Of a stretch of 32,319 bases of DNA, positions 8,481 through 17,327 are shown piece after piece. Positions within the stretch are counted from its first letter, which is position 1; every line of letters begins with the position of its first letter. Position numbers and translations under genes: made by a program. The stretch comes from Bacillus sp. 123MFChir2 (GTDB lineage: Bacteria; Bacillota; Bacilli; Bacillales; Bacillaceae_G). Under the pieces are notes generated by a model. The model was not told the origin of the DNA. It ran no database searches and saw only the letters and a program-made list of their open reading frames with translations. Where the stretch lies: positions 1 to 32,319 of the forward strand of contig NZ_KB910969.1 in assembly GCF_000383235.1 (NCBI RefSeq), written 5' to 3'.

Positions 8481-8567
8481 AAAAGGAATGTAGCAGGTTA
8501 TTTTTTGTTCAGCATGGCGGTGAATTGTGTGTTGGAAAGTCAAGTTGGATCTATATATATAAATGTC
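8481..8567 (+). repeat. bcr1-like repeat, 3' half only (copy b)
   Basis: It contains GCAGGTTATTTTTTGTTC, AGCATGGCGGTGAATTGTGT, GTTGGAAAGTCAAGTTGGAT and an AT-rich end, which matches the right half of the other copies. The GGGCGAGAG half is absent. It abuts the end of duplication block A. Confidence 0.6.
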
Positions 8568-8623
8568 AATTCAACTGTGAAATATGTTAATTATCTTTAG
8601 TGACATATGAGGAAGTGAAGAAC

Positions 8624-9280
8624 GTGAAGAAAATTGTTGTTTTTGGTTCAGGAGGTCATGCTAAGGTTGTTATTGATGTTATTCGACGAGCTGGAGATTA
8701 TGAGATTTATGGAATAGTTGACGGCTTTCGTTCACAAAATGAAATGGTTTACGGTTGTGAAGTAATAGGTGATGAATCCAGTCTATTCCCTATTAAAGAT
8801 CATATCCATGGGGGAATTGTAGCTGTAGGCGATAATTGGATAAGAAGAAAGATAGTGGAGAAAGTAAAGGCTATTATTCCAGATTTTTTGTTTATTTGTG
8901 CTATTCATCCATTCGCTATTATTAGTGCAGATGTAATCATTAGAGAAGGAACGGTAGTAGCGGGCGGAGCTGTAATTAATAGTAATGTGCGGATAGGAGA
9001 ACACTGCATTGTTAATACAAATTCTAGTATAGATCATGACTGTGTAATTGATAATTATGCGACTATCGCACCAGGTGTTACTTTGGGAGGGAACGTTAAG
9101 ATTGGGGATTATTCTGTTGTTTCTTTAGGAGCAAATGTAATTCATTCCATTACAATAGGAGAGCATACTGTAATTGGTGCCGGTGCGACAGTTGTAAAAG
9201 ATATCGGCTCTTATGTACTTGCGGTTGGCGTACCAGCAACAAAAATAAAATCTAGAGAGAAGGGAGATAAATATCTGTAA
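8624..9280 (+). CDS. NeuD/PglD-like sugar N- or O-acyltransferase
   Basis: This 218-residue protein has an N-terminal nucleotide-sugar-binding Rossmann-like part (IVVFGSGGHAKVVIDVIRR) and a C-terminal left-handed beta-helix of hexapeptide repeats (for example VRIGEHCIVNTNSSIDHD and VKIGDYSVVSLGANV). SSIDHDCVI carries the histidine used as general base in PglD-type enzymes. The family acylates UDP- or dTDP-4-amino sugars. Next to rmlA, rmlB and a VioA-like aminotransferase, the natural inference is N-acylation of dTDP-4-amino-4,6-dideoxyhexose, comparable to VioB. The start is GTG 8624, 6-8 nt after GAGGAAGTG; an in-frame GTG at 8600 lacks a ribosome site. The hairpin at 9312 probably ends transcription. 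Confidence 0.87.
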   Translation: MKKIVVFGSGGHAKVVIDVIRRAGDYEIYGIVDGFRSQNEMVYGCEVIGDESSLFPIKDHIHGGIVAVGDNWIRRKIVEKVKAIIPDFLFICAIHPFAIISADVIIREGTVVAGGAVINSNVRIGEHCIVNTNSSIDHDCVIDNYATIAPGVTLGGNVKIGDYSVVSLGANVIHSITIGEHTVIGAGATVVKDIGSYVLAVGVPATKIKSREKGDKYL

Positions 9281-9311
9281 GTTCATAGAAAAAGTCAGAC
9301 TATTCGCTGGG

Positions 9312-9347
9312 AATCATCAATTTTATTTAGTAGATTGGTGATTTTTA
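9312..9347 (+). terminator. Terminator after the acyltransferase gene
   Basis: AATCATCAAT and ATTGGTGATT form a hairpin (one T-G pair) followed by a T-rich run, 32 bp after the acyltransferase stop. It is homologous to the orphan hairpin at 4021. The region from here to 9565 is the degenerate leader of block B and contains no gene. Confidence 0.7.
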
Positions 9348-9565
9348 CTTTTTAAAGCTTTCGTCATAATTGTTTGTTCTTACTGTGAGAAAATTTTTAA
9401 AATTAAATGGAAAAATAATTGTTAAGGAACATGGTAAGTGACTATATATGAGTCATGACCTTGTTGTGGCAAAACATATATAGTTCACATAAATTGTAAC
9501 AACATTACTTTTAGTGAAAACGGTATTTAGGAGTTAGTGGTTGTGTGATAAGAGGACGTCATAAT

Positions 9566-9663
9566 GATCGTACATTAAATTATTCCAAAAACCTAAATAT
9601 TTTACTTAATGTAGAATTAGAGCGAAATTACATATGTATAAAAGGGAGAATTGATAATAGTGG
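9566..9663 (+). pseudogene. rmlB: rmlB relic (about 32 codons) in block B
   Basis: In the frame GAT CGT ACA at 9566 the translation aligns with residues 33-64 of the intact RmlB. Shared residues include NL, ERNY and IKG (relic LERNYICIKGRIDN, intact AERNYTFIKGEIQN). No start and no catalytic residues remain. Everything upstream (rmlA) and downstream in rmlB has been deleted. Confidence 0.75.
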
Positions 9664-9678
9664 TGGCATAGAGCTATT

Positions 9679-10857
9679 ATGAATGAGCGTTCAAATTATG
9701 AAAGGAGGCTGAATGTTATCGAAATTAAAAAGTTCTCTAAACCCATTTATGTTACTTCCCCTTTTCTTCCTCCTTTTCAAGAATTTTCTCGTTTAATAGA
9801 ACAAATTTGGGATAATCGATATTTAACAAACAATGGACCGCTGCATCAACAATTCGAAATGGAATGAAGGAAATATTTAGGTGTTGAAAAGAATACACTA
9901 TTTGTAAATGGGCATATGGCACTTGATATCGCAATTAAATCTTTGCAATTAACAGGAGAGATGATTACAACACCTTTTACATTTGCCTCGACAACCCACG
10001 CTATTTCCATGAATGGATTAACTCCAGTATTTTGTGCTGTAAATAAACATGATTATAATTTAGACGTTTCAAAAATTGAATCGTTAATTACTGAACATAC
10101 TTCGGCAATTATACCCGTACATGTTTTTGGCACCCCTTGCGATATTTATGAAATTGAAAGATTAGCAAAAAAATATAAATTAAAAATTATATATGATGCA
10201 GCCCGTGCTTTTGGTGTGAAAATAGATGGAAAAGGAATTAGCTTATTTGGCGATATATCTATGTTTAGTATGCATGCCACAAAAATTTTTCATTCTATTG
10301 AAGGTGGAATGCTTACTTATTATGATGAAACATTATCTGGGGTATTAAATCAGTATGAAAATTTTGGATATAAAAGTTCGGGAGAGGTTAGCTTAGTCGG
10401 TTTAAATGCGAAAATGAATGAATTTCAAGCAGCGATGGGTATTTTGAATATCCGACATATAAGGGAAGAAATGAATAGAAGAAAAGAAATAACGAATATT
10501 TATCGTAATCAATTAAAAAACATTCCAGCTATTCGCTTTATAGAAGAAATGAAAAACGTCCAATATAATTATTCGTATTTTTCCATAGAGATCGATGGAG
10601 CGATCTATGGATTAGATCGTAACTAATTATATGAACATTTAATGTCGTATAACGTATTTACAAGGAAATATTTTTCGCCATTAACAAGTAATTTTAGCTG
10701 TTATAAAGATCAATATGACTCAGGGAAAATACCAGTTGCAAAAGAGATAGCAAATAAAGTTTTAGTATTGCCACTATACGGTGAATTACAAGTTGGAGAT
10801 GTGGAAAAAATTTGTATGATGATTAAAACAATCCCAGAACTAGTTGAATTGGAATAG
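9679..10857 (+). pseudogene. Sugar aminotransferase pseudogene (block B copy)
   Basis: This is a second copy of the gene at 6461-7645, colinear over its whole length. Two nonsense changes break it: TTA to TGA at 9865-9867 and CAA to TAA at 10624-10626. The PLP-lysine region HATKIFHSIEGG survives, but the D-x2-H motif reads YDAARAFG, with the histidine changed to arginine. FCDVNK has become FCAVNK. The ribosome site AAAGGAGG is kept, followed in frame by the same abnormal GTT ATC. The piece 9916-10626 could be read from an internal ATG but would lack the N-terminal region, so function is unlikely. Confidence 0.93.
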
Positions 10858-10909
10858 GAGAAGAATTAGGAGCAAGTAAGAAAAAATTCTTTAGGAAGGG
10901 ATCGTGATT

Positions 10910-11875
10910 ATGAGCAATTTAGACAGTAACAAACAAACAGATAAGGAAATAAACCATGACATTTTTCCGCCAAAAGTAAATGTTATTATTGCAGCCTACA
11001 ATATGAAAGAGTATTTAAAAGAAACTGTCGATAGTGTTTTACGTCAAGATTATCCCAATTTAGAAATTATTGTGGCTGATGACTGTTCAACTGATGGTAC
11101 ACAAGAAATGATGAAACGGTATGAGGGGAATCCGAAAGTTAAATATATTCGAAATGAAGTAAATTTAGGTTCGAGGGTGAATGGTCGAAAATTACTGCAT
11201 GAGCATGCAGATGGTAAATATATATTATGTATTAATCATGATGATTACCTTACACAGAATAATTATATTAGTAGGGCTGTAGCTTTACTTGAAGAAAATC
11301 CAAATGTTTCGCTTGTTTTTGCGAATTTATATTTTTTGGATGTTGATTCAGGAGACTTAAGACCAATTACACAAGATATACCTACGATTACAAAAGGTAT
11401 TGATTACTTTTTAAACTATGAAACTGGTAGTTATCCTCATATAACAAGTATATTAACATCGGTATTTAGAAGAGAAGACGCTATTCGCATGCGCTGCTTC
11501 ATGGAAAAATCAGAATGCCAAGATCTATTTTTGTATTTAAAATTAATGCTAATTGGTGACATTGGGTTTATTACAGATCATGTCGGTGTGTATCGTTTTC
11601 ATAAAAATAGTTTAAGTTTTAACATGCCAACTAAGGGTGATTACGGAACGATTGAAGATCTTGAAGAATTATATGTTTATGCATTAGAGCTAGGGTTAGA
11701 TAAAAGTCAATTAGCTGAGTGGTTAACTATACGAGTGTATAAATATGTGAACTGGCGCTTTGAAATAATGTGGTTCAATAATCAAAAAAGTAGTGCATTA
11801 CAATTGCTTACGAGTATTTCAGAAAAGCATCCTCTTGTATTTTATTGGATTACAAATCGTCTACATTGGGAATAG
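10910..11875 (+). CDS. GT2-family glycosyltransferase (intact block B copy)
   Basis: This is a 321-residue GT-A enzyme. It has KVNVIIAAYNMKEYLKETVD near 25, DDCSTDGTQEMMKR, the metal/nucleotide loop CINHDDYLTQ, and an acceptor domain ending in YVNWRFEIMWFNNQ. The start is ATG 10910, 9 nt after AGGAAGGG; GTG 10904 is too close. It follows the broken aminotransferase by 50 bp and precedes the CgeB-like gene by about 70 bp. Its duplicate in block A is destroyed, so this is the only working copy. The likely role is transfer of the deoxyamino sugar made by the block A enzymes. Acceptor unknown; spore-surface collagen-like proteins are the obvious candidates. Confidence 0.9.
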   Translation: MSNLDSNKQTDKEINHDIFPPKVNVIIAAYNMKEYLKETVDSVLRQDYPNLEIIVADDCSTDGTQEMMKRYEGNPKVKYIRNEVNLGSRVNGRKLLHEHADGKYILCINHDDYLTQNNYISRAVALLEENPNVSLVFANLYFLDVDSGDLRPITQDIPTITKGIDYFLNYETGSYPHITSILTSVFRREDAIRMRCFMEKSECQDLFLYLKLMLIGDIGFITDHVGVYRFHKNSLSFNMPTKGDYGTIEDLEELYVYALELGLDKSQLAEWLTIRVYKYVNWRFEIMWFNNQKSSALQLLTSISEKHPLVFYWITNRLHWE

Positions 11876-11948
11876 AAGTATCATGCATAAATTTTAAGGG
11901 GAGAAAGTGCAATGTATATGAAAAATAGATATGAGGTGGAGATAATAA

Positions 11949-12884
11949 GTGGAAAAAATAAACTTATTATTAATTATTAGAAACTACAGTAAGTGGATTC
12001 ACACGGCACCTTTTTATCTTCAAGAAGAACTGTCAAAAACCACAAACTTATTTGTGTGGAATGAAGATGGCGACATTTCTAATATCCTTAATACTATTCG
12101 TTTTAATCCTGATTTTATATTAATCTACTTATTTGATACAGAGGCGAATGCTCCAAAAATTACAGGACTTCGTAATTTAAAAATTCCATATGGAATATAT
12201 ATAGAAGACTTACATCACAATCCTGCTAAAACATACGCTGCAATAATACATGAAAACGTTGAGCATATATTTACATGTTATAGAGATGCTTTTCATAAAT
12301 TTTATCCTGACTTTTCTGATAAAATCAGATGGTTTCCTCATCATATCAATACTGAAATTTTTAAGGACTATGGCCAAACAAAAGACATTGATATGCTATT
12401 AATGGGAGCAGTTATTCCTTATTATTATCCTCTAAGATGTAAAATCCTTGAAACTTATAAAAATGAAGCTAATTTTGTCTATCATGGACATCCGGGCTAT
12501 AGGAATATTGATGATGGAGAATTTCAAAATGTATTTGTTCGCGAAAGTTATGCCAAAGAAATAAATAGAGCAAAATTATTTTTTACTTGTAATTCGATAT
12601 ATGGATATACAATCTTAAAATATTTTGAAGTACTTGCATGTAACACGTTATTACTTGCTCCAAGCTCAGACGAAATTTTAGATTTAGGTTTAAAGCCAGG
12701 GGTGCATTTTGTGGAAATAAATGAAACTAATTTTATGGAAAAGGCAAATTATTATTTAACACATGACGAAGAACGAGAAGAAATTAGTAAGAATGGATTT
12801 GAACTTGTACAAGAAAAGCATTCAACTACTCAACGGGCTCAACAACTTAAAGAGATGATTCATGAAATATTAAAAGGAGGATGA
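11949..12884 (+). CDS. CgeB-like glycosyltransferase
   Basis: This 311-residue protein resembles the CgeB/DUF3880 type of GT-B glycosyltransferase. The central part reads GIYIEDLHHNPAKT and IFTCYRDAFHKF, then WFPHHINTEIFKDYG, MLLMGAVIPYYYPLR, and the C-terminal donor region YTILKYFEVLACNTLLLAP followed by GLKPGVHFVEI. The last part is the usual E-x-x-A donor-site neighbourhood. CgeB in B. subtilis contributes to the polysaccharide or glycoprotein surface of the mature spore. The start is GTG 11949 after GAGGTGGAG. It is probably the last intact gene of the locus. No transmembrane segment or signal peptide is seen, so it acts in the mother-cell cytoplasm. Confidence 0.82.
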   Translation: MEKINLLLIIRNYSKWIHTAPFYLQEELSKTTNLFVWNEDGDISNILNTIRFNPDFILIYLFDTEANAPKITGLRNLKIPYGIYIEDLHHNPAKTYAAIIHENVEHIFTCYRDAFHKFYPDFSDKIRWFPHHINTEIFKDYGQTKDIDMLLMGAVIPYYYPLRCKILETYKNEANFVYHGHPGYRNIDDGEFQNVFVRESYAKEINRAKLFFTCNSIYGYTILKYFEVLACNTLLLAPSSDEILDLGLKPGVHFVEINETNFMEKANYYLTHDEEREEISKNGFELVQEKHSTTQRAQQLKEMIHEILKGG

Positions 12885-12888
12885 CCAT

Positions 12889-13228
12889 TTGAAGGCTTTA
12901 GTTACAGGCGGAGCAGGCTTTATTGGTTCACACATTGTCTCCACATTGTTGGAAAACAATGTGGCACATGCTAATTTTTTAGCTCTCACGAATGCAGACA
13001 ATCAAATCTGTAATATTAGTTCGAATCAACAAATTTCAGTCAATGAATTACTGGATGTAATCTGTAATGAAAATAGAAGATAAGAGAATATATAAAGAAG
13101 AAAGACCAGGAGATATTGTTCATAGTTATTTATTAAATGATCATGCAAGGAAAAACTTAATGTGGCAACCAAAATTTTCATTGTTTCAAGGATTAGGAGA
13201 AACGATTTCCTTTTTCAAGAAAGTATAA
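12889..13228 (+). pseudogene. GalE-like NAD-dependent epimerase pseudogene
   Basis: The start MKALVTGGAGFIGSHIVSTL is a normal epimerase N-terminus with the NAD-binding glycine motif. After residue 24 (LLENN) it jumps to the C-terminal region (VAHANFLALTNADNQICNIS), so some 200 codons including the catalytic Y-x3-K are deleted. The frame stops at 13081-13083, but after a frameshift near 13060 the usual tail ERPGDIVHSYLL, WQPKFSLFQGLGETISFFKK continues to TAA at 13226-13228. It begins 4 nt after the CgeB-like gene with SD AAAGGAGG, so it was once part of the same operon. Confidence 0.9.
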
Positions 13229-13239
13229 AAGGTTTGGAT

Positions 13240-13434
13240 TTATATATAAGTTAAAAAACGACATAAACCTCATTTTTTGAGGGATATGAGAGTATCTGGC
13301 CATGCATAGAAATGGTCATGGCCTTTTCAACTACATGTCAGATTTAACACAAAGGGAGAAAGTGAGTACAGACCGTATTGTCTTTTGCATGGCATCGAAT
13401 TATGTGTTGGAAAATTAAAATGTATATATAATTT
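13240..13434 (+). repeat. bcr1-like repeat, copy c (diverged)
   Basis: It contains ATATGAGAGTATCTGGCCAT, GCATAGAAATGGTCATGGCC and, at the right end, GCATGGCATCGAATTATGTG then TTGGAAAATTAAAATG. Same orientation as the other copies. It marks the downstream edge of the glycosylation locus. The rest of the gap to 13535 shows nothing recognisable. Confidence 0.65.
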
Positions 13435-13535
13435 ATTTTACGCTTTCTTAATATTGTGAAATGAGCTCTCATTTTCATAAGAAATGTTACATCCTAATGT
13501 TTTTAATTAGTATTGAAAAGTAGAAAAAGCTCAAA

Positions 13536-13580
13536 AACAAAACAGGCTGTGGAGAACAATTTTCCACAGCCTGTTTTTGT
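13536..13580 (-). terminator. Terminator of the BclB-like collagen gene
   Basis: AAACAGGCTGTGGA and TCCACAGCCTGTTT form a 14-bp hairpin with A/T-rich flanks, 16 bp past the stop codon of the gene ending at 13596. Confidence 0.85.
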
Positions 13581-13595
13581 TGAGGTATTGTAGCC

Positions 13596-14486
<891 letters not shown>

Positions 14487-14504
14487 TTAATAGTTGCTTT
14501 AATA

Positions 14505-14531
14505 TAGCTTATGAATAATGAAAAAAAAGGT
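14505..14531 (-). promoter_or_regulatory. SigmaK promoter of the BclB-like gene
   Basis: On the minus strand AC (14531-14530), 16 bp, CATAAGCTA (14513-14505): exact consensus. The ribosome site follows about 30 bp downstream. Confidence 0.65.
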
Positions 14532-14566
14532 ACTAGGTTAAAAGATTTTTCCAAAAATAAAAAAGA

Positions 14567-14617
14567 GGTTGTTCCAAAAGGGCGTTATTCAACGACCTTT
14601 TGGGACAGCTTCTCTTT
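14567..14617 (-). terminator. Long hairpin, probable terminator
   Basis: GTTGTTCCAAAAGG and CCTTTTGGGACAGC pair, with a second short stem CGTT/AACG at the tip. On the minus strand a run of T follows. It lies downstream of the IS110 remnant and upstream of the collagen promoter. Confidence 0.6.
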
Positions 14618-14732
14618 CTTGCGATTAGTTAAGTGGTTTTATAAGAAATGATTCAAATTCCCGCATGAAAAATAATCCTAACGATTTTCTTTTTTTCGCA
14701 AAATCTATTTACGATATACTAGTTTCACACAA

Positions 14733-15171
14733 TTATGAAGGTGTTGAAGTGGTTTCAGAATCGTAAGTTATGTTGTGTGTAATAAGAGGAAAAGCCACTT
14801 TCAATAACTTATTCACACATGCAATGGATGCAACTTTATGACATTTGTTATAAGGTTGCATTTTTAATTTATCATAGTATTCCACAAAATGATTGTTCCC
14901 AAAGCGTCGTGGGTGGATGTAATAGACAGTATGAAAAATCATAATTATTTATAAATCTCTCTAATTGCCTGGAATATACCTCTGGCACTTCAAATACGAT
15001 GGCTGGAGCTTGAGCATCACTTCGTATCAAAGTAACAATCTGCTCATGTAATTTTTAGAAGTGTGTTTGATTATGTAGGATTTCCCCCTCAAAAATACAA
15101 GATTGTGCTGAGTTATAAATAATCATATAACTTTTCCTCATACTAACATCGAAAGCAATTACACTTTGCAT
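14733..15171 (-). pseudogene. IS110-family transposase remnant
   Basis: Starting at ATG 15171 (AGAGG seven nt upstream) the minus strand reads MQSVIAFDVSMRKSYMIIYN, then a TAA interrupting HNQTHF-KLHEQI, then APAIVFEVPEVYSRQLERF. This is the N-terminal DEDD region of IS110-family transposases. After a shift of frame near 14940 the C-terminal end follows: RRFGNNHFVEYYDKLKMQP, YNKCHKVASIACVNKLLKV, AFPLITHN. About 250 central codons are missing. The element is dead. Flanks from 15172 to 15340 show nothing recognisable. Confidence 0.85.
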
Positions 15172-15351
15172 AAGCATACCTCTTAGTTTTTATAGAAGTC
15201 TTCACATCACCTTATCGATTCCCTTTTCTTATACACGATCTCAAGGATCCAACATACTAAAATTGATTCTTATAAGGGGAGTGAAATAGGTCAGTTTTTT
15301 GTACGAGCTCTAGGTTCTGAAGCTGTAACGATCTATTCTTCACTGCTACTA

Positions 15352-15392
15352 TAAAAAATAGTAGCACAAATCATGGCCGTGGTCTGTGCTAC
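15352..15392 (-). terminator. Terminator of the collagen-like gene at 15429-16361
   Basis: GTAGCACA and TGTGCTAC form the stem; on the minus strand TATTTTTTATAG follows directly. Confidence 0.75.
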
Positions 15393-15428
15393 TAATCTTA
15401 GTATGTTTTTATTATGGTATTAATAATG

Positions 15429-16361
15429 TTAGTTTCCTGGTGTTTCGCCAGGCGGCGTGATATCGGTTATAGCCGAAATATGACAAGTCGATAGAACTCT
15501 GACATCACCGTCATTTGTTATTCTGATTAAACCTTCAACTATATTGGCTGCAGTTGGAATAACGACATTAAAGTTTTGTAAATTTTGAAAGTTACTAGAA
15601 CCTTCTGTTTGGAAGTCTGCAGTAGTACCTGCTACTCCTAAAAACGATTCCAGCATAGCTCTTGTCGGTTGTTCACAGCAAGCGCAGAATCCTGTGTCAG
15701 CTTCAACTATTGGCTGAGGAAGTGGTACTGCTAGTAGCGGATTTGGTGAAGAATTAGAGCCTAATCCAGCAATTTTACAAATAGGTATCGCTGCATCTCC
15801 ACCATTAATAACTAAAACGTTACCCATTACCGCGCTAAGTGTTGCATTGTTTATTGCCCCCGCAACGCTTTGTTGTGTAGTTGCGACTGTAATATTATTT
15901 ACAGCACCAGCAGCAATAAGATCTTCTAAAAATTGTCTCATCGGCTCTACGCAGCAATCACACTCAGTATCAACGGCCGGCCCAGTTGGTCCAGTCGGTC
16001 CAGTTGGTCCAGTTGGTCCAGTCGGCCCAGTTGGTCCAGTCGGTCCAGTTGGTCCAGTCGGTCCAGTTGGTCCAGTCGGTCCAGTCGGCCCAGTTGGTCC
16101 AGTCGGTCCAGTTGGTCCAGTCGGCCCAGTTGGTCCAGTCGGTCCAGTTGGTCCAGTCGGTCCAGTTGGTCCAGTCGGTCCAGTCGGCCCAGTTGGTCCA
16201 GTCGGTCCAGTTGGTCCAGTCGGTCCAGTTGGTCCAGTCGGCCCAGTTGGTCCAGTCGGCCCAGTTGGTCCAGTCGGCCCAGTTGGTCCAGTTGGGCATG
16301 GGCATGGTACAGGGAATGCACACTGAATCGGTATGCACCTCTTGTTATTAGAATTACCCAA
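15429..16361 (-). CDS. Collagen-like spore-surface protein with duplicated Cys motif
   Basis: The protein has 310 residues. The leader [19 protein letters not shown] is shared with the gene at 13596-14465. It is followed by PCPCPT and 34 uninterrupted GPT triplets (15984-16289). The C-terminal part contains two copies of a C-x-C-C-x2-P-x-R-x2-L-E motif, [15 protein letters not shown] and [15 protein letters not shown], about 90 residues apart. The second half reads [20 protein letters not shown] near the end. The start is TTG 16361-16359 with AAGGAGG upstream and an exact SigmaK promoter at 16403-16430. By family knowledge it is a fibrous spore-surface protein. The Cys motifs suggest disulfide cross-linking to the Cys-rich coat or exosporium, but this is inference. 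Confidence 0.9.
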   Translation of the reverse strand: MGNSNNKRCIPIQCAFPVPCPCPTGPTGPTGPTGPTGPTGPTGPTGPTGPTGPTGPTGPTGPTGPTGPTGPTGPTGPTGPTGPTGPTGPTGPTGPTGPTGPTGPTGPTGPTGPTGPTGPTGPTGPTGPAVDTECDCCVEPMRQFLEDLIAAGAVNNITVATTQQSVAGAINNATLSAVMGNVLVINGGDAAIPICKIAGLGSNSSPNPLLAVPLPQPIVEADTGFCACCEQPTRAMLESFLGVAGTTADFQTEGSSNFQNLQNFNVVIPTAANIVEGLIRITNDGDVRVLSTCHISAITDITPPGETPGN

Positions 16362-16402
16362 GTTAAATCCTCCTTATCTTTTAAAAAATAGTTGTTTCAA
16401 TA

Positions 16403-16430
16403 TATTTTATGAATAATAAAAAGGAATGGT
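16403..16430 (-). promoter_or_regulatory. SigmaK promoter of the collagen-like gene at 15429
   Basis: On the minus strand AC (16430-16429), 17 bp, CATAAAATA (16411-16403): exact consensus. The sequence around it resembles the promoter region of the other collagen gene (14505-14531). Confidence 0.65.
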
Positions 16431-16706
16431 ACTGGGTTATCTATCTAAATAGGATATTTCCAAATTGAGAAAAAGAATCTTTTTCCTGTTATATACAAGG
16501 GTTGAAATGTAGTTTTAATACCTTGTACATTCTAATTCTATTTAATGAAGAGAATTGAAAAATGGTTACAGACCAATTCCTAATTGTAAGGAAATAAAGA
16601 AAATACCTTATATACATAGATAAAGGAGTGATTTTTTATGAAACTTCTCTGTCTCATATGAATATAACTGTAATAATGCACGTTTCAGTAAAAAGGAGGA
16701 TTAGAG
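16431..16706 (+). other. Leader region upstream of cotO
   Basis: AT-rich. It holds AAAGGAGTGATTTTTT followed by a 7-codon reading frame (ATG 16638 to TGA 16661), which may be the stub of a lost gene, and a weak CATAGATAA box near 16613 without an AC at the right distance. No other gene is seen. Confidence 0.4.
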
Positions 16707-17273
16707 ATGGCTGGTAAACAAATAAAGAAAGCGAAAAATAAACCGTTATTATATATTCAACATTTGGATTTATATAAGCTTCAGCATGTGCAGCGGAGTG
16801 TAATTGTGAAACAGACAGAGAAAATTACGAAAACAAAGGCGAATGAAATAGATCATAATGAAAATGATGAACCTATTCTAGAAGAGATAAACAGGGGTGA
16901 GCAATATAACGAGAAAACGGACATAGAAGAAGGAAATGAGCCAAATCAAAGTGATGAACAAGAGCAAAGTGATGAACAAGAGCAAAGTGATGAACAAGAG
17001 CAAAACGACGAGCAATATGCAGAATCTGCAAGCAACACATGGCAGAATAAAGCATTTGGAGATATGAATAATGAAGAGAAAATATATTTCTTGTTAAATC
17101 GACCGCATTATATACCAGGTGTGAAATGTATAGTGAAAACAGAAAAAGCTTCTTATGTAGGAGTTATTTCTTCTTATGAAAACGGGGTGTTTCAAATGGT
17201 GGTACCAAATCAAATTGGAAATTTTAGTTTAGGTATAGAAGAGGTCATGTCGATTCGCATAATGGGGTTATAA
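16707..17273 (+). CDS. cotO: CotO-family spore coat morphogenetic protein
   Basis: The protein has 188 residues. The N-terminus is basic (AGKQIKKAKNKPLLYIQHLD), as in CotO. The middle is acidic and Glu/Gln-rich with SDEQEQ repeated three times (18-bp unit, 16949-17002) plus a variant NDEQ copy. The C-terminal 75 residues carry the conserved domain: FGDMNNEEKIYFLLNRPHYI, PGVKCIV, YVGVISSYENGVFQMVV and EVMSIRIMGL. CotO works in assembly of coat and exosporium in Bacillus. The gene lies beside a CotY-family gene, as cotO does in B. subtilis. ATG 16707 follows AAGGAGGATTAG. The repeat tract may vary in length between strains. Confidence 0.85.
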   Translation: MAGKQIKKAKNKPLLYIQHLDLYKLQHVQRSVIVKQTEKITKTKANEIDHNENDEPILEEINRGEQYNEKTDIEEGNEPNQSDEQEQSDEQEQSDEQEQNDEQYAESASNTWQNKAFGDMNNEEKIYFLLNRPHYIPGVKCIVKTEKASYVGVISSYENGVFQMVVPNQIGNFSLGIEEVMSIRIMGL

Positions 17274-17281
17274 TGTGGAAA

Positions 17282-17304
17282 AGGTGGTAGGATTCCTACC
17301 ACCT
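17282..17304. terminator. Bidirectional terminator between cotO and cotY-like gene
   Basis: AGGTGGTAGG, a 3-4 nt loop, then CCTACCACCT: a perfect 10-bp hairpin between convergent genes. Confidence 0.8.
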
Positions 17305-17327
17305 CAATAGTTTTTAGGTTTTACACA

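Larger units (their letters stand above)
9309..11875 (+). repeat. Tandem segmental duplication, block B
   Basis: Diverged copy of 4017-8471. It has the hairpin and leader, no rmlA, about 30 codons of rmlB, an aminotransferase with two stop codons, and an intact GT2 glycosyltransferase. See block A for alignment landmarks. Confidence 0.85.

Noticed and set aside
9916-10626. A shortened functional aminotransferase in block B
   Set aside because: It would lack the N-terminal region and the C-terminal part, and has H changed to R in the PLP-site motif, so I treat it as part of a pseudogene.
14567-14617. Terminal inverted repeat or MITE-like element
   Set aside because: The arms fold as one continuous hairpin with a T run on the minus strand, which fits a terminator. 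No second copy is seen in the window.
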